Positions 19,055-30,670 of a DNA stretch of 64,000 nucleotides are shown in pieces. The notes below the pieces were generated by a model, which saw nothing but the letters and a program-made list of their open reading frames with translations, was not told the origin of the DNA and made no database searches. A program made the translations under genes and the position numbers. The first letter of the stretch is position 1. The number at the start of each line of letters is the position of its first letter. The DNA is from Nitrosomonas marina (GTDB taxonomy: Bacteria; Pseudomonadota; Gammaproteobacteria; Burkholderiales; Nitrosomonadaceae): NCBI RefSeq assembly GCF_900110145.1, contig NZ_FOCP01000005.1, positions 124,001 to 188,000 on the forward strand, in the 5' to 3' direction.

Positions 19055-19254
19055 AAAACCTTATTAATAACTCTTTAATAAATTGTGAATAACCTTTCTA
19101 TTAAGCAACCAGTTATTGTTTTCCACAAACAATTCACTGAATTATTCTGCTTTTATACAAAAGTTATAATCGATTCAAATGATTGATTTTTATATAAAAT
19201 ATTAATTTATTCATATTTTCACATGACATTTATTAATTATTACCAAATATATAT
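19055..19254. promoter_or_regulatory. AT-rich dnaA-dnaN intergenic region, candidate origin element
   Basis: A very AT-rich 200-base gap. TTATTCACA, which fits the DnaA-box consensus TTATNCACA, lies on the minus strand at 19084-19092. One-mismatch boxes are TTTTCCACA at 19119-19127 and TTATACAAA at 19153-19161. The last 80 bases are almost all A and T, resembling a DNA-unwinding element. Three boxes with one exact match is few for oriC, so this could instead be only the autoregulated dnaN promoter region. Confidence 0.4.
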
Positions 19255-20370
19255 ATGATATTAATCAAAACAAACCGGGACAATTTGATCAAACCTCTGC
19301 AAATAGTCACGGGTATTGTAGAAAGACGGCAAACATTCCCCATATTGTCAAATGTTTACATACAAAATCATGATAATGAAATGCGTTTTTTGACGTCGGA
19401 TTCAGAAATGCAAATTGAAACTGCATTCGTTCATGAAAAAAGCAAGAAACAGAATTTTGCATTGACAGTGCCGGCAAAAAAAATGCAGGATATACTTCGA
19501 TCTCTTGATCCTGACACTGAAGTATCACTTTTAAGAAAAGATGAAAAACTTCAAATTAGATCAGGTAACAGCCAATTCAGTTTACAGATCCTGCCACCCG
19601 AGGATTTTCCTATAATTACAGAAGAACATGAAGCGACAGCCGAGTTCTCTCTACCACAAAATATTCTCAAAAATCTGCTGAACAAAGTTCAGTATGCGAT
19701 TGCAGAACAAGACATTCGTTATTTTCTGAACGGCGTGTTACTATCGGTTCAAAATGGGGAACTGATCACTGTAGGAACGGATACCCATCGTTTGGCATTT
19801 GCGTCTACGCCGACACAATTGAATGAAAATAATCTTTCTGTAATTTTACCGCGTAAAACGGTAGCCGAACTACTCAAGTTGCTTAAAGACGATGAAACCC
19901 CTGCCAACATCAAAATTTTTCCTAAGAGAGTCATGCTGTCATTTTCCGGTATTGAGCTGGTTTCAAAAGTAATCGATGGTCAATACCCCAATTTCAACCG
20001 TGCCATTCCAGCTCAGAACGACAAAACATTCGATCTTGACCGGGTATCTTTTCTCCATGTGTTGCAGCGAGTGTCCATACTTTCAAATTCAAACGAACTG
20101 CTCAGGGGTGTAAGGCTGCTTATCAACAGAGATAAGCTATGTGTAATCTGTAAAAATGCCGAGCAAGAGGAAGCTTATGATGAAATCGCTATTAGCTACG
20201 ATGGTGAGGAAATTGATTACAGTCTGAATATTACCTATCTCATGGATCTTTTGAACAATGTATCGACAGATACATTTCGTTTGGCATTTGCCAATGCCTC
20301 ATCGAGTGTTTTAATTACGATTCCTGACCACGATGACTTTAAGTATGTCATTATGCCCATGAGGATTTAA
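19255..20370 (+). CDS. dnaN: DNA polymerase III beta sliding clamp
   Basis: 371-residue processivity clamp that forms a dimeric ring on DNA. Length and three-domain pattern match the family: LSNVYIQNHDNEMRFLTSD at the start, GTDTHRLAFASTP in domain two and the conserved C-terminal YVIMPMRI. Start ATG at 19255. gyrB follows after 39 bases. Confidence 0.97.
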   Translation: MILIKTNRDNLIKPLQIVTGIVERRQTFPILSNVYIQNHDNEMRFLTSDSEMQIETAFVHEKSKKQNFALTVPAKKMQDILRSLDPDTEVSLLRKDEKLQIRSGNSQFSLQILPPEDFPIITEEHEATAEFSLPQNILKNLLNKVQYAIAEQDIRYFLNGVLLSVQNGELITVGTDTHRLAFASTPTQLNENNLSVILPRKTVAELLKLLKDDETPANIKIFPKRVMLSFSGIELVSKVIDGQYPNFNRAIPAQNDKTFDLDRVSFLHVLQRVSILSNSNELLRGVRLLINRDKLCVICKNAEQEEAYDEIAISYDGEEIDYSLNITYLMDLLNNVSTDTFRLAFANASSSVLITIPDHDDFKYVIMPMRI

Positions 20371-20397
20371 TCTGTTATTACATTGATTTAACTTTAA

Positions 20398-22827
<2,430 letters not shown>

Positions 22828-23477
22828 ATGATGGTGAGAGTCTTTATCATTGTCAAGAAACGCTATAAAAGTAACGCAAGGCGAGATGTATCGATATAAC
22901 ATCTTCCGTTGAATTTCTCATAATCCTATTTTAAGTATATTCAAGTAAATCGTTTCTGTAGGGTTTGTTTGCAAATACCCAGCATGGTCAGTACGCGGGT
23001 TGATAATTGCCATCTTTCTGTACCCTGGTGAGTGAGGAAAATCAGGACCCAGGGACAAATAATCTGAATCGCCATGCAGTCGCGATTTTCAGTACAAATT
23101 CTCATAATAACTTGGTTACACCAATCCAGTCGATATAAGGGGCAGCCTCATTGAAGCACTTATATGATTGGCTTTGGCGTGTTTATAGGGTTCCGGTATA
23201 CGATCAACAAGTCCATGAATTATTGGATGAAGTACTAGGGGGATTGTGAAAACTCAGGATCCTGTTACATTTTCCTCGTGTACTATTTCCCAAGCAAACA
23301 GAAGCTAAATATGCCTTTCTAAATATACAGTGTTGGTATAGAGGCTTATGATGGTTTTATGATCGGTTTTGCATTGATATAAACTTTTGATCGTACTTAT
23401 ATCGAGTATGAATTGGACGTTTCGTGGAAAAGAGGTTATTCTGTCTGGTTTACTGGTACGGTTAGTTTTTTATTCAT
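22828..23477. other. 650-base gene-poor stretch between gyrB and tRNA-Arg
   Basis: No frame of normal length is open here. A 32-codon frame at 23151-23249 starts with TTG behind AAGGGG and reads LKHLYDWLWRVYRVPVY then DQQVHELLDEVLGG. It looks more like protein than chance sequence but I do not recognise it; it could be the tail of a decayed gene. A weak promoter for the tRNA may be TTGGAC at 23413-23418 with TATTCT at 23437-23442. Confidence 0.35.
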
Positions 23478-23554
23478 GCGCCCATAGCTCAGTTGGATAG
23501 AGTACCGCTCTCCGAAGGCGGGGGTCACACGTTCGAATCGTGTTGGGCGCACCA
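23478..23554 (+). tRNA. tRNA-Arg (anticodon CCG)
   Basis: Cloverleaf by eye: the acceptor GCGCCCA pairs with TGGGCGC, the D-arm is GCTC-AGTTGGATA-GAGT, the anticodon stem CCGCT/GGCGG holds the loop CTCCGAA (anticodon CCG), and the T-arm is ACACG-TTCGAAT-CGTGT. The encoded end is ACCA, so CCA is genomic. Confidence 0.95.
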
Positions 23555-23663
23555 CCATTATCAGGTTACCAGACTGTTCACATCCATATCTGCTTATTTG
23601 CGGTTTTGATTGATTTGTTATTGATTTAAGATATTTTATTGATATCGACTGGTTCAATCATTT

Positions 23664-25013
23664 ATGTGTACAGCAAAAATACGGTTTGCCACTATCATAC
23701 TATATGGCGTTTTTCTGTCAGGGTGTATGCCGTCGAACAAACCGGTTCCACCTTTTGCAATGACTAATGAGTTGGTGGTCATAACAATTGCGCACGCTGA
23801 TAATTTTCATATTGATTCCGAAGGTAATTTTTCTGGCATTACTTTTGATTTAGTGAATGAATTTGCTGCGGAAATTGGATTGGAAATACGTTTTATAGTA
23901 ATGCCCAGACTTGAATTGGCGCTGGCAGCGTTAAAGCAGCATCAGGCTCATTTTGCAATTGGTCTGGATATTCCTGACCAGTATGCCTATCGTTTTATTC
24001 TTGGGCCAGTTTATTTACATACACATCATCAAATTGCTTTTAATGCAGGTAATTTCGAGCCTACAGATTTACAGCAGCTTATTGGTAAGAAGATCGAGGT
24101 TCCGGTGGGGTCAACGCACGAGAACCTGTTACAGAAAATGAAGGTTAAAATACCTGGTTTGGCATGGTCTGCAGTTCCCCAATCGAGCGAAATATTACTC
24201 ATAAAACTGGACAAAGGGGAAATTGACTATACAGTTGCAGATTCGTTAGATATCAAAAAAGCCAATCACTTTCATCACCGAGTCAAAGGTGCTTTTGAAC
24301 TGGATGTATCAGCAAGTCGTTGGATTTTTCCTAAATACACTGAAAACCTGTTGATTGACAAAGTCAATGAATTTTTTGAAAGGATCAAGCAGGAGGGCGT
24401 GCTGGGCCAGTTGCTGGATAGTTATAGTGGATCTTATTATCAGCTCAGTCCGGGAGATATTTATTTTTTTAAGAAAAAAATATATTCGCGACTGCCAGTT
24501 TTAAAGAAATATTTCATGCAGGCTGCCAGAATAACCGGTATCGACTGGCGGCTGCTCGCTGCATTGGCGTATCAGGAATCACACTGGAACCCGCGAGCCA
24601 AATCACCAACAGGTGTCAGCGGCATCATGATGTTGACGCGGGAAACGGCAAGGAGGATGGGAATCGATAATCTTGCAGATACACGTATGAATATACTTGG
24701 AGGTGCACGATATTTGAAACTGTTGAAGGAAAAAATTCCGGAGAGTGTTCCAGAGCCAGACCGGACCTGGATGGCGCTGGCTGCTTATAATCAAGGATAT
24801 GGACGGGTTATTGATGCGCGTGCACTGGCAATGCGCTTTAATCTAAACCCGGATTTATGGATCGATCTAAAAAAAATGTTGCCATTACTGAACAAACAGC
24901 ACTACGCTGAGGAAATCAAATATGGTCATGCAAGGGGTGATGAAGCGGTGACGCTTACAAATTCAGTAAGAGCGTACTACGAGATATTAAAACGCATCAC
25001 AATTGAAGAATAA
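23664..25013 (+). CDS. mltF: Membrane-bound lytic murein transglycosylase F-like lipoprotein
   Basis: 449-residue two-domain envelope protein. A lipobox VFLSGC near residue 21 suggests a lipoprotein. The N-terminal half is a family-3 solute-binding-protein-like domain (ITFDLVNEFAAEIGLEIRF). The C-terminal half is a lysozyme-like SLT domain with LAALAYQESHWNPRAKSPTG, whose Glu is catalytic, and AAYNQGYGRVIDA. This is the MltF arrangement, which cleaves glycan strands to 1,6-anhydromuropeptides; the N-domain senses muropeptides in known MltF. The riboflavin genes follow by 28 bases. Confidence 0.9.
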   Translation: MCTAKIRFATIILYGVFLSGCMPSNKPVPPFAMTNELVVITIAHADNFHIDSEGNFSGITFDLVNEFAAEIGLEIRFIVMPRLELALAALKQHQAHFAIGLDIPDQYAYRFILGPVYLHTHHQIAFNAGNFEPTDLQQLIGKKIEVPVGSTHENLLQKMKVKIPGLAWSAVPQSSEILLIKLDKGEIDYTVADSLDIKKANHFHHRVKGAFELDVSASRWIFPKYTENLLIDKVNEFFERIKQEGVLGQLLDSYSGSYYQLSPGDIYFFKKKIYSRLPVLKKYFMQAARITGIDWRLLAALAYQESHWNPRAKSPTGVSGIMMLTRETARRMGIDNLADTRMNILGGARYLKLLKEKIPESVPEPDRTWMALAAYNQGYGRVIDARALAMRFNLNPDLWIDLKKMLPLLNKQHYAEEIKYGHARGDEAVTLTNSVRAYYEILKRITIEE

Positions 25014-25041
25014 TTTTTTCTCTGATTATTTTAACGAAACA

Positions 25042-25683
25042 ATGTTTACGGGAATAGTCCAGGCAACTGGAGAAATAGTTCAAGTTGATAGGGTCAAAAT
25101 TAATGGCCGGAATAGTTTATGCCTTGGAATCTTCCCAGGATCTCTGGATATGAGTGATGCATCGATCGGGGACAGTATTGCAGTTAATGGAGTTTGCCTG
25201 ACTGTAACAGCTTTGTTGGAAACAATGTTCACGGTTGATGTGTCACAGGAAACTTTAAGTTGCACCTGCGGCCTGAATAAAATAAACAAACGGGTGAATC
25301 TTGAAAAGGCACTGCGTTTGTCTGATCGATTGGGTGGCCACCTTGTCAGTGGGCATGTCGATGCAGTCGGTGAAGTTACCCGGTCTGAAGCTTCGGAAAC
25401 AAATGGGAGTAATTACCTGGTTTCGATTCGTTCTCCCAAACATTTGCTGCGCTATATTGCCTGTAAAGGCTCAATAACAGTCAACGGCGTCAGTTTAACC
25501 GTCAACCGGATCATGCAGGAAGAATTTTGCGTCAATTTAATACCGCATACCTTGTCTAACACGACATTAAAAGAGCTGGAACCAGGTTCACGGGTCAATT
25601 TGGAGGTTGATATGCTGGCACGTTATGTCGAGAGGTTATCTGAGTATTCAAGGAACCTGGAAAATGAAAATCAGTACCGTTGA
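25042..25683 (+). CDS. ribE: Riboflavin synthase, alpha subunit
   Basis: 213-residue enzyme that dismutates two 6,7-dimethyl-8-ribityllumazine molecules to riboflavin. It consists of two lumazine-binding repeats: [12 protein letters not shown] opens the first with [14 protein letters not shown], and [14 protein letters not shown] opens the second with [14 protein letters not shown]. The ATG at 25042 gives the canonical MFTGIV start; a frame from 25003 would overlap mltF. Its last 20 bases overlap the start of the next gene. Confidence 0.95.
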   Translation: MFTGIVQATGEIVQVDRVKINGRNSLCLGIFPGSLDMSDASIGDSIAVNGVCLTVTALLETMFTVDVSQETLSCTCGLNKINKRVNLEKALRLSDRLGGHLVSGHVDAVGEVTRSEASETNGSNYLVSIRSPKHLLRYIACKGSITVNGVSLTVNRIMQEEFCVNLIPHTLSNTTLKELEPGSRVNLEVDMLARYVERLSEYSRNLENENQYR

Positions 25684-26755
25684 AGAAATAATTTCTGAAA
25701 TCAAGTCGGGTAGAATGGTTATTCTGGTCGACGAAGAAGATCGGGAAAACGAGGGTGATCTGGTTATTGCAGCTGATTTTGTGACGCCAGAAGCTATTAA
25801 TTTCATGGCAACCCATGGCAGAGGATTGATTTGTCTGACCTTAACAGAAGAGCGCTGTCGTAGATTAAATCTGCCGTTAATGGTGTCCGCTAATCGTTCA
25901 CCACATGGCACCAATTTCACATTGTCTATCGAGGCAGCAAGTGGTGTGACTACTGGTATTTCCGCAGCTGATCGTGCAACAACGGTACGGGCGGCTGTCA
26001 AAGCGGATGCACAAGCGGAGGATATTGTTCAGCCGGGTCATATTTTTCCATTGATGGCACAAAAAGGCGGGGTGCTTGCCAGGGCAGGTCATACCGAAGC
26101 AGGCTGTGATCTGGCCAGAATGGCCGGCCTGACATCCGCATCAGTAATTTGTGAAATTCTGAAGACTGATGGCAGTATGGCGAGATTACCTGATCTATTC
26201 GAGTTTGCTGGAAAACATCAGCTCAAAATCGGTACAATTGTGGATTTAATCCAATATCGCAGTCAGACTGAAAGCTTGATCAAAAGGATTGCTGAGCGAA
26301 ATATTGAAACAGTATACGGTCATTTTTTTCTGACTGCTTATCGTGACGAGACAGCCGGTATGATTCATCTTGCTTTATCAAAAGGAAATATATCGCCTGA
26401 TATTGAAACCTTGGTTCGGGTGCATGAACCTCTGTCCGTAATAGATTTGTTCGATATTCACGATAAAACGCATTCCTGGAGTATTTATGAGTCCATGAAA
26501 ATGATAGCTGATGCGGGATGCGGTGTTATCGTATTTTTACGCAGCGAGGAAAATGCGGATATGTTGATTGAACGTATTCAGTTAAAACAGAAAGATTATT
26601 CGGATCGGAATAAATCCGATTTACGCGATCATGGTATAGGAGCACAGATTTTGAAGGACTTAAATGTCGGAAAAATGCGGCTGTTGGCTACACCGAGGAA
26701 AATGCCCAGTGTTACAGGCTTCGGCTTAGAGGTAATCGGCTATGTTGATGGTTGA
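25664..26755 (+). CDS. ribBX: 3,4-dihydroxy-2-butanone 4-phosphate synthase fused to a degenerate GTP cyclohydrolase II domain
   Basis: 363-residue protein. Residues 1-200 are an intact RibB domain ([39 protein letters not shown]), making the four-carbon unit of riboflavin from ribulose 5-phosphate. The C-terminal 160 residues resemble RibA but lack its active site: where RibA has the zinc motif RVHSEC...RCDC this protein has [14 protein letters not shown] with no cysteines, and the RQEGRNIGL loop is replaced by RSEENADML. The tail is also shorter than RibA. Such RibB proteins with an inactive RibA-like domain (ribBX) are known, so a true ribA should exist elsewhere. The start is set by the [10 protein letters not shown]-terminus. 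Confidence 0.88.
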   Translation: MKISTVEEIISEIKSGRMVILVDEEDRENEGDLVIAADFVTPEAINFMATHGRGLICLTLTEERCRRLNLPLMVSANRSPHGTNFTLSIEAASGVTTGISAADRATTVRAAVKADAQAEDIVQPGHIFPLMAQKGGVLARAGHTEAGCDLARMAGLTSASVICEILKTDGSMARLPDLFEFAGKHQLKIGTIVDLIQYRSQTESLIKRIAERNIETVYGHFFLTAYRDETAGMIHLALSKGNISPDIETLVRVHEPLSVIDLFDIHDKTHSWSIYESMKMIADAGCGVIVFLRSEENADMLIERIQLKQKDYSDRNKSDLRDHGIGAQILKDLNVGKMRLLATPRKMPSVTGFGLEVIGYVDG

Positions 26756-26820
26756 AAGCGGTTACGGAAAGATTTGTTCGTGTATTTGAAACAATGCGTT
26801 GTTCTTCCCGAAAATTTGAA

Positions 26821-26841
26821 AATGTTAAATGTTAAATGTTA
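26821..26841 (+). repeat. Tandem repeat, AATGTTA x3
   Basis: Three exact adjacent copies of the 7-mer AATGTTA, ending about 11 bases before the GAGGAG ribosome-binding site of ribH. Confidence 0.85.
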
Positions 26842-26860
26842 GGTACCTAGAGGAGTAACA

Positions 26861-27346
26861 ATGGCTTACTATGACGATATACTGGAGTTTGAATCCGATC
26901 TAGATGGCGAAGGTTTGCGTGTCGGCATTGTAATGAGCCGGTTTAACATAGATATAGGGGAGGGTCTGCTTGGCGCATGCACAGCCGAGTTGAAAAATCT
27001 TGGTGTTCAGGATGCGGATATTTTACTGGTAACTGTTCCGGGTGCATTGGAAATACCAGCTTCTTTATTGAAACTGGCTTATTCAAATCAGTTTGATGTA
27101 CTGATTGCTTTAGGTGCTGTTATTCGGGGTGAAACTTATCATTTTGAAGTGGTGGCAAACGAATCTGCACGAGGAATTGTACAGGTACAACTGGAAACGG
27201 AAATACCGGTTGCAAACGGCGTTTTGACGACCGAGAACGAGGATCAGTCTATTGAGCGTATGAGTCAGAAAGGCATGGAGGCGGCGAGGGCTGCGGTAGA
27301 AATGGGGAATTTGTTGATTAAACTGGATGAATACAGTGTTGACTGA
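26861..27346 (+). CDS. ribH: 6,7-dimethyl-8-ribityllumazine synthase
   Basis: 161-residue lumazine synthase joining the RibB product with the pyrimidine precursor. It has [32 protein letters not shown] and [19 protein letters not shown] with the catalytic His, then [16 protein letters not shown] strong GAGGAG site lies 7 bases before the ATG. Confidence 0.95.
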   Translation: MAYYDDILEFESDLDGEGLRVGIVMSRFNIDIGEGLLGACTAELKNLGVQDADILLVTVPGALEIPASLLKLAYSNQFDVLIALGAVIRGETYHFEVVANESARGIVQVQLETEIPVANGVLTTENEDQSIERMSQKGMEAARAAVEMGNLLIKLDEYSVD

Positions 27347-27347
27347 A

Positions 27348-27809
27348 ATGCAATCGTCCGTACAGAAAAAAACTGTAAGGTGTAAAAGCCGTCGTCGAAT
27401 GGCGCGTGAATTTGTGTTACAGGGAATTTACCAGTGGCGTTTAGCTGGTGGATCTGCCGGTACCATCGAAGCGCAATTGCGTCAGTCAAGGGAATTCATT
27501 CGTACGGATGAACAATTTTTCACAAATCTGTTCAAAGGTGTTTTGAGTGATATCAGCACGCTTGAAAACACGATACAACCGTTTCTTGACAGGACATTAT
27601 CAGAACTCAGTCCGGTTGAATACGCAATTTTGTTGTTAAGTACCTATGAGCTTGTTCATTTTCTGGAAGTACCCTACCGAGCCATTATTAATGAAGCAAT
27701 AGAATTGGCACGAACATATGGCGGCAGCGATGGTTACAAATATGTCAATGGTGTGTTGGATAAGCTGGCGTTGAAAATACGTGCTGTTGAAATCGAGTCA
27801 AAAAAATAG
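27348..27809 (+). CDS. nusB: Transcription antitermination factor NusB
   Basis: 153-residue all-helical RNA-binding protein that joins NusE at boxA RNA in rRNA antitermination. It has SRRRMAREFVLQGIYQW at the N-terminus and PYRAIINEAIELARTYGGSDGYKYVNGVLDKLA at the C-terminus in two characteristic blocks. The ATG at 27348 is one base after the ribH stop; an ATG at 27327 inside ribH would add seven residues. ribH-nusB-thiL is a common order. Confidence 0.93.
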   Translation: MQSSVQKKTVRCKSRRRMAREFVLQGIYQWRLAGGSAGTIEAQLRQSREFIRTDEQFFTNLFKGVLSDISTLENTIQPFLDRTLSELSPVEYAILLLSTYELVHFLEVPYRAIINEAIELARTYGGSDGYKYVNGVLDKLALKIRAVEIESKK

Positions 27810-27850
27810 TTGTTTCAATATACCCCAGTAATTTTTGAATTTTAGCGCAA

Positions 27851-28834
27851 GTGTCTCAAACAAAGCTGTCTGAATTCGATATTATCCAGCGATATTTCAA
27901 ACGGCCAGTAACGGATGTTGATCTTGGGATTGGCGATGATGCTGCGGTCGTATTGCCAACGCCAGACAAGCAGCTGGTTGTTTCGATGGATACCCTCGTT
28001 TCGGGACGGCATTTTTTTGAAAATACAGATCCCTATAAACTTGGGTATAAATCATTGGCTGTCAACTTGTCCGATATGGCTGCGATGGGAGCGAAACCAC
28101 GGTGGGTAATGCTCTCATTAACACTGCCAGAAATTCTGAATGAACCGCATCCGGTCTGGTTAAGTCAATTTGCAAGCGGTTTCCATGATTTGGCGAGAAC
28201 ACATCAAATTGCATTGATCGGTGGTGATACAACGGGTGGTGCACTTAATATATGCGTGCAGATTATGGGTGAAGTTAAAAAAAAATGTTACTTACGGCGC
28301 GACGGAGCAAAGCCTGGCGATGATATCTGGGTTTCTGGCCATCTCGGTGATGCTGCTTTGGCACTTAAACATATACTGGGGATTATCAGATTGTCTCAAA
28401 CCGAAATAAATTATTGCATGCCTGCTTTGCACACACCAAAGGCGCGCGTTGAACTGGGCCAGCATCTCGTTGGCCTGGCGCATAGCGCTATAGATATTTC
28501 TGATGGATTACTGGCTGATCTAGGACATATACTGACCTGCTCAACATGTGCTGCAGAGATAAAACTGGATGCTGTGCCATGCTCGCGGGTAATCAAACAG
28601 CATATTTCTTCAGCGCTGGCCCTAGAATGCCTACTGACAGGAGGAGATGATTATGAGCTCTGTTTTACAGCGCCCAAAAACAAACGTAGCGCCATTGAGC
28701 AAATCTCACAGGTATTAAGGGTTCCACTTTCAGTTATTGGAGAGATCAAACAAGGTGTAGGTCTGTCAGTGATTGATATGCAGGGTAAGGAGGTTATCAT
28801 GCAAAAAAAGGGGTATGACCACTTTGCTAGCTAA
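27851..28834 (+). CDS. thiL: Thiamine-monophosphate kinase (GTG start)
   Basis: 327-residue kinase making thiamine pyrophosphate from thiamine monophosphate. Motifs include LGIGDDAAVV, the VSMDTLVSGRHFF metal and ATP region, KSLAVNLSDMAAMGAKPRW and the C-terminal LLTGGDDYELCF. The start is GTG at 27851. The end overlaps the likely pgpA start by 20 bases. Confidence 0.93.
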   Translation: MSQTKLSEFDIIQRYFKRPVTDVDLGIGDDAAVVLPTPDKQLVVSMDTLVSGRHFFENTDPYKLGYKSLAVNLSDMAAMGAKPRWVMLSLTLPEILNEPHPVWLSQFASGFHDLARTHQIALIGGDTTGGALNICVQIMGEVKKKCYLRRDGAKPGDDIWVSGHLGDAALALKHILGIIRLSQTEINYCMPALHTPKARVELGQHLVGLAHSAIDISDGLLADLGHILTCSTCAAEIKLDAVPCSRVIKQHISSALALECLLTGGDDYELCFTAPKNKRSAIEQISQVLRVPLSVIGEIKQGVGLSVIDMQGKEVIMQKKGYDHFAS

Positions 28835-29372
28835 AACGTATAACAATAGTAGCGACAACCGTAAAGAATTGATGGCTGTAAAGCCAGATATCGTATTTGT
28901 TTGCAAACATCCTGCCTATTTTATAGCCTTCTCAGGTGGTTTTGGATTAAGTCCGAAAGCGCCGGGTACAGTCGGTACGTTGATCGCATTTCCATTGTTT
29001 TGGATACTCGAGCATTATTTTGATCCTATACATCTGCTGTTACTAATTGACATTTTTTTTATTGTCGGTATTTGGGCTTGTGGTGTAACGGGAAAAGCAT
29101 TGGGAGATTCAGACCATGGCGGCATGGTATGGGATGAAACCGTTGCGTTTTTACTGGTATTGTACTTTACGCCAGCGGGTCTGGCGTGGCAACTTGCTGC
29201 GTTTGTGCTCTTTCGATTTTTTGATATCGTTAAGCCGCAACCTATTCGGTATTATGATCGGTGTCTGAAAGGTGGTTTTGGTGTAATGTTGGACGATATC
29301 ATTGCTGCATTTTTTACACTTTTATGTTTGTCGGGATGGAAGGCCTGGATTTTGTTTGAAACATTTTTTTAA
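28815..29372 (+). CDS. pgpA: Phosphatidylglycerophosphatase A
   Basis: 185-residue inner-membrane enzyme that dephosphorylates phosphatidylglycerophosphate to phosphatidylglycerol. It has FGLSPKAPGTVGTLIAFPL, DHGGMVWDETVAFLLVL with acidic catalytic residues, and RFFDIVKPQPIRYYDR. Three to four membrane helices are evident. I take the ATG at 28815, behind a GGGG-rich site and overlapping thiL; an ATG at 28872 (MAVKPDIV) is possible. Confidence 0.9.
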   Translation: MTTLLAKTYNNSSDNRKELMAVKPDIVFVCKHPAYFIAFSGGFGLSPKAPGTVGTLIAFPLFWILEHYFDPIHLLLLIDIFFIVGIWACGVTGKALGDSDHGGMVWDETVAFLLVLYFTPAGLAWQLAAFVLFRFFDIVKPQPIRYYDRCLKGGFGVMLDDIIAAFFTLLCLSGWKAWILFETFF

Positions 29373-29389
29373 ATAGTATTGGAAACAGG

Positions 29390-29908
29390 ATGAGCATTGG
29401 CTGTGTACAACCCGATGATAATGAACATGTTATTATTCGTTTGGCGGCCAAGGTAGGTGAAAGCCTTCAACAGAGAGGATTGCTTCTGGTCAGTGCGGAA
29501 TCTTGTACCGGGGGCTGGCTTGGTCAGGCTGTTACAGCTATCGCTGGAAGCTCTGCGTGGTATGAGCGCGGGTTTATAACTTACAGTAACTTGTCTAAAA
29601 ATGAGCTGCTAAATGTCAGCCTGGATACTCTAAGAGAGTATGGTGCAGTCTCCGAGGAAACTGCGAGAGATATGGCTATTGGTGCTCGGAAAAACAGTCG
29701 TGCTCATGTTAGTGTAGCAATAACCGGGATTGCCGGGCCTGATGGTGGAAGTAAAGCCAAGCCTGTTGGAACAGTCTGTTTTGCATGGCTGTTGAATAAT
29801 GACGTTTTGATTAGTAAGACATGTGTTTTCAAGGGTGATCGAGAATCCATCAGACGTCAATCTGTAACCAAAGCGTTAAACGGAATTCTGGATTTGTTAA
29901 GTAAATAG
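29390..29908 (+). CDS. pncC: Nicotinamide-nucleotide amidase (CinA C-terminal family)
   Basis: 172-residue stand-alone CinA C-terminal domain that deamidates NMN to nicotinate mononucleotide in NAD recycling. Motifs are LLLVSAESCTGGWLGQAVT with the catalytic Ser, ERGFITYSNLSKNELLNV, and VAITGIAGPDGGSKAKPVGTVCF in two adjoining blocks. The N-terminal MoaB-like domain of full CinA is absent. It closes the rib-thiL-pgpA run. Confidence 0.92.
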   Translation: MSIGCVQPDDNEHVIIRLAAKVGESLQQRGLLLVSAESCTGGWLGQAVTAIAGSSAWYERGFITYSNLSKNELLNVSLDTLREYGAVSEETARDMAIGARKNSRAHVSVAITGIAGPDGGSKAKPVGTVCFAWLLNNDVLISKTCVFKGDRESIRRQSVTKALNGILDLLSK

Positions 29909-29953
29909 CTTAATTAATTAACGCACAAAAAGATTGGGATATTATTAGTTAGG

Positions 29954-30670
29954 TTAGGCAAAAAAAGTTGGATCACGAAAAGTCTGATTTGCCTGAGATG
30001 GTTTGAGTGAAGATACGGTGTCTTTCATCATCAGGGCAAGCTTTATGCGGTCCGTGATTTGAAGTTTTCGGAAAATTTCAGTCAAATGGGCTTTTACAGT
30101 ACGTTCTGTGATATCAAGTCGATTTGCGATTCTTTTGTTGCTTTCACCGCGCCCAACCAGAGTAGCAATTTCATATTCTCGTTTGGTTAGGTTCGATAGC
30201 AGATCATGGATAGCAGTTTCTATTCTGTCTTTTTCCAGAGTGACTTCCACCAGTTCTTGTAACATATAACTTGTCAGCGAGCGCCGTATCCACAATTCTC
30301 CCTTTTGAACAGCTTTGATCGCCAGGTTGATTTGTTTTGGATCCATGTCATAGTGGCAGTTTCCCCGGGCACCGCATTTAAATAATACCCATTCTTCGTT
30401 ATCATCGATTTCGGGGCCGAAAATGATGATTTTCAGTTTTGAATTCAAACTGGTTATATTCAGAATTTCTTTTTGAAGATCCTGTCCAAAAAACGCATAG
30501 TCCAGTAAAAGCAAGTCCGGGTTTGTTCTGATAATTCTATCTTTTAACTGCCTTGGGTTATTAACTGTACAGGTTGAAGACAAACCGAAAATACAATTTT
30601 CCCAATGGGTAATTAAAGCTGTATTGGAACTGGCAAGTGTAATTAACATAAGTTTTAGATTAATTAACAT
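29954..30670 (-). CDS. LuxR/NarL-family regulator with atypical receiver domain
   Basis: 238-residue DNA-binding protein. The C-terminal LuxR helix-turn-helix is clear (LTKREYEIATLVGRGESN, then ITERTVKAHLTEIFRKL). The N-terminal receiver-like half keeps a candidate phospho-acceptor Asp in PDLLLLDYAFFG, but the first strand reads LMLITLASSNT, without the acidic pair that binds Mg2+. It may be phosphorylation-independent or use another signal. No partner kinase is adjacent. It is divergent from nikR across 365 bases. Confidence 0.75.
   Translation of the reverse strand: MLINLKLMLITLASSNTALITHWENCIFGLSSTCTVNNPRQLKDRIIRTNPDLLLLDYAFFGQDLQKEILNITSLNSKLKIIIFGPEIDDNEEWVLFKCGARGNCHYDMDPKQINLAIKAVQKGELWIRRSLTSYMLQELVEVTLEKDRIETAIHDLLSNLTKREYEIATLVGRGESNKRIANRLDITERTVKAHLTEIFRKLQITDRIKLALMMKDTVSSLKPSQANQTFRDPTFFA

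Noticed and set aside
25664-26755. Calling the protein a bifunctional RibBA
   Set aside because: All zinc-binding cysteines and the GTP-site loop of GTP cyclohydrolase II are missing in the C-terminal domain.
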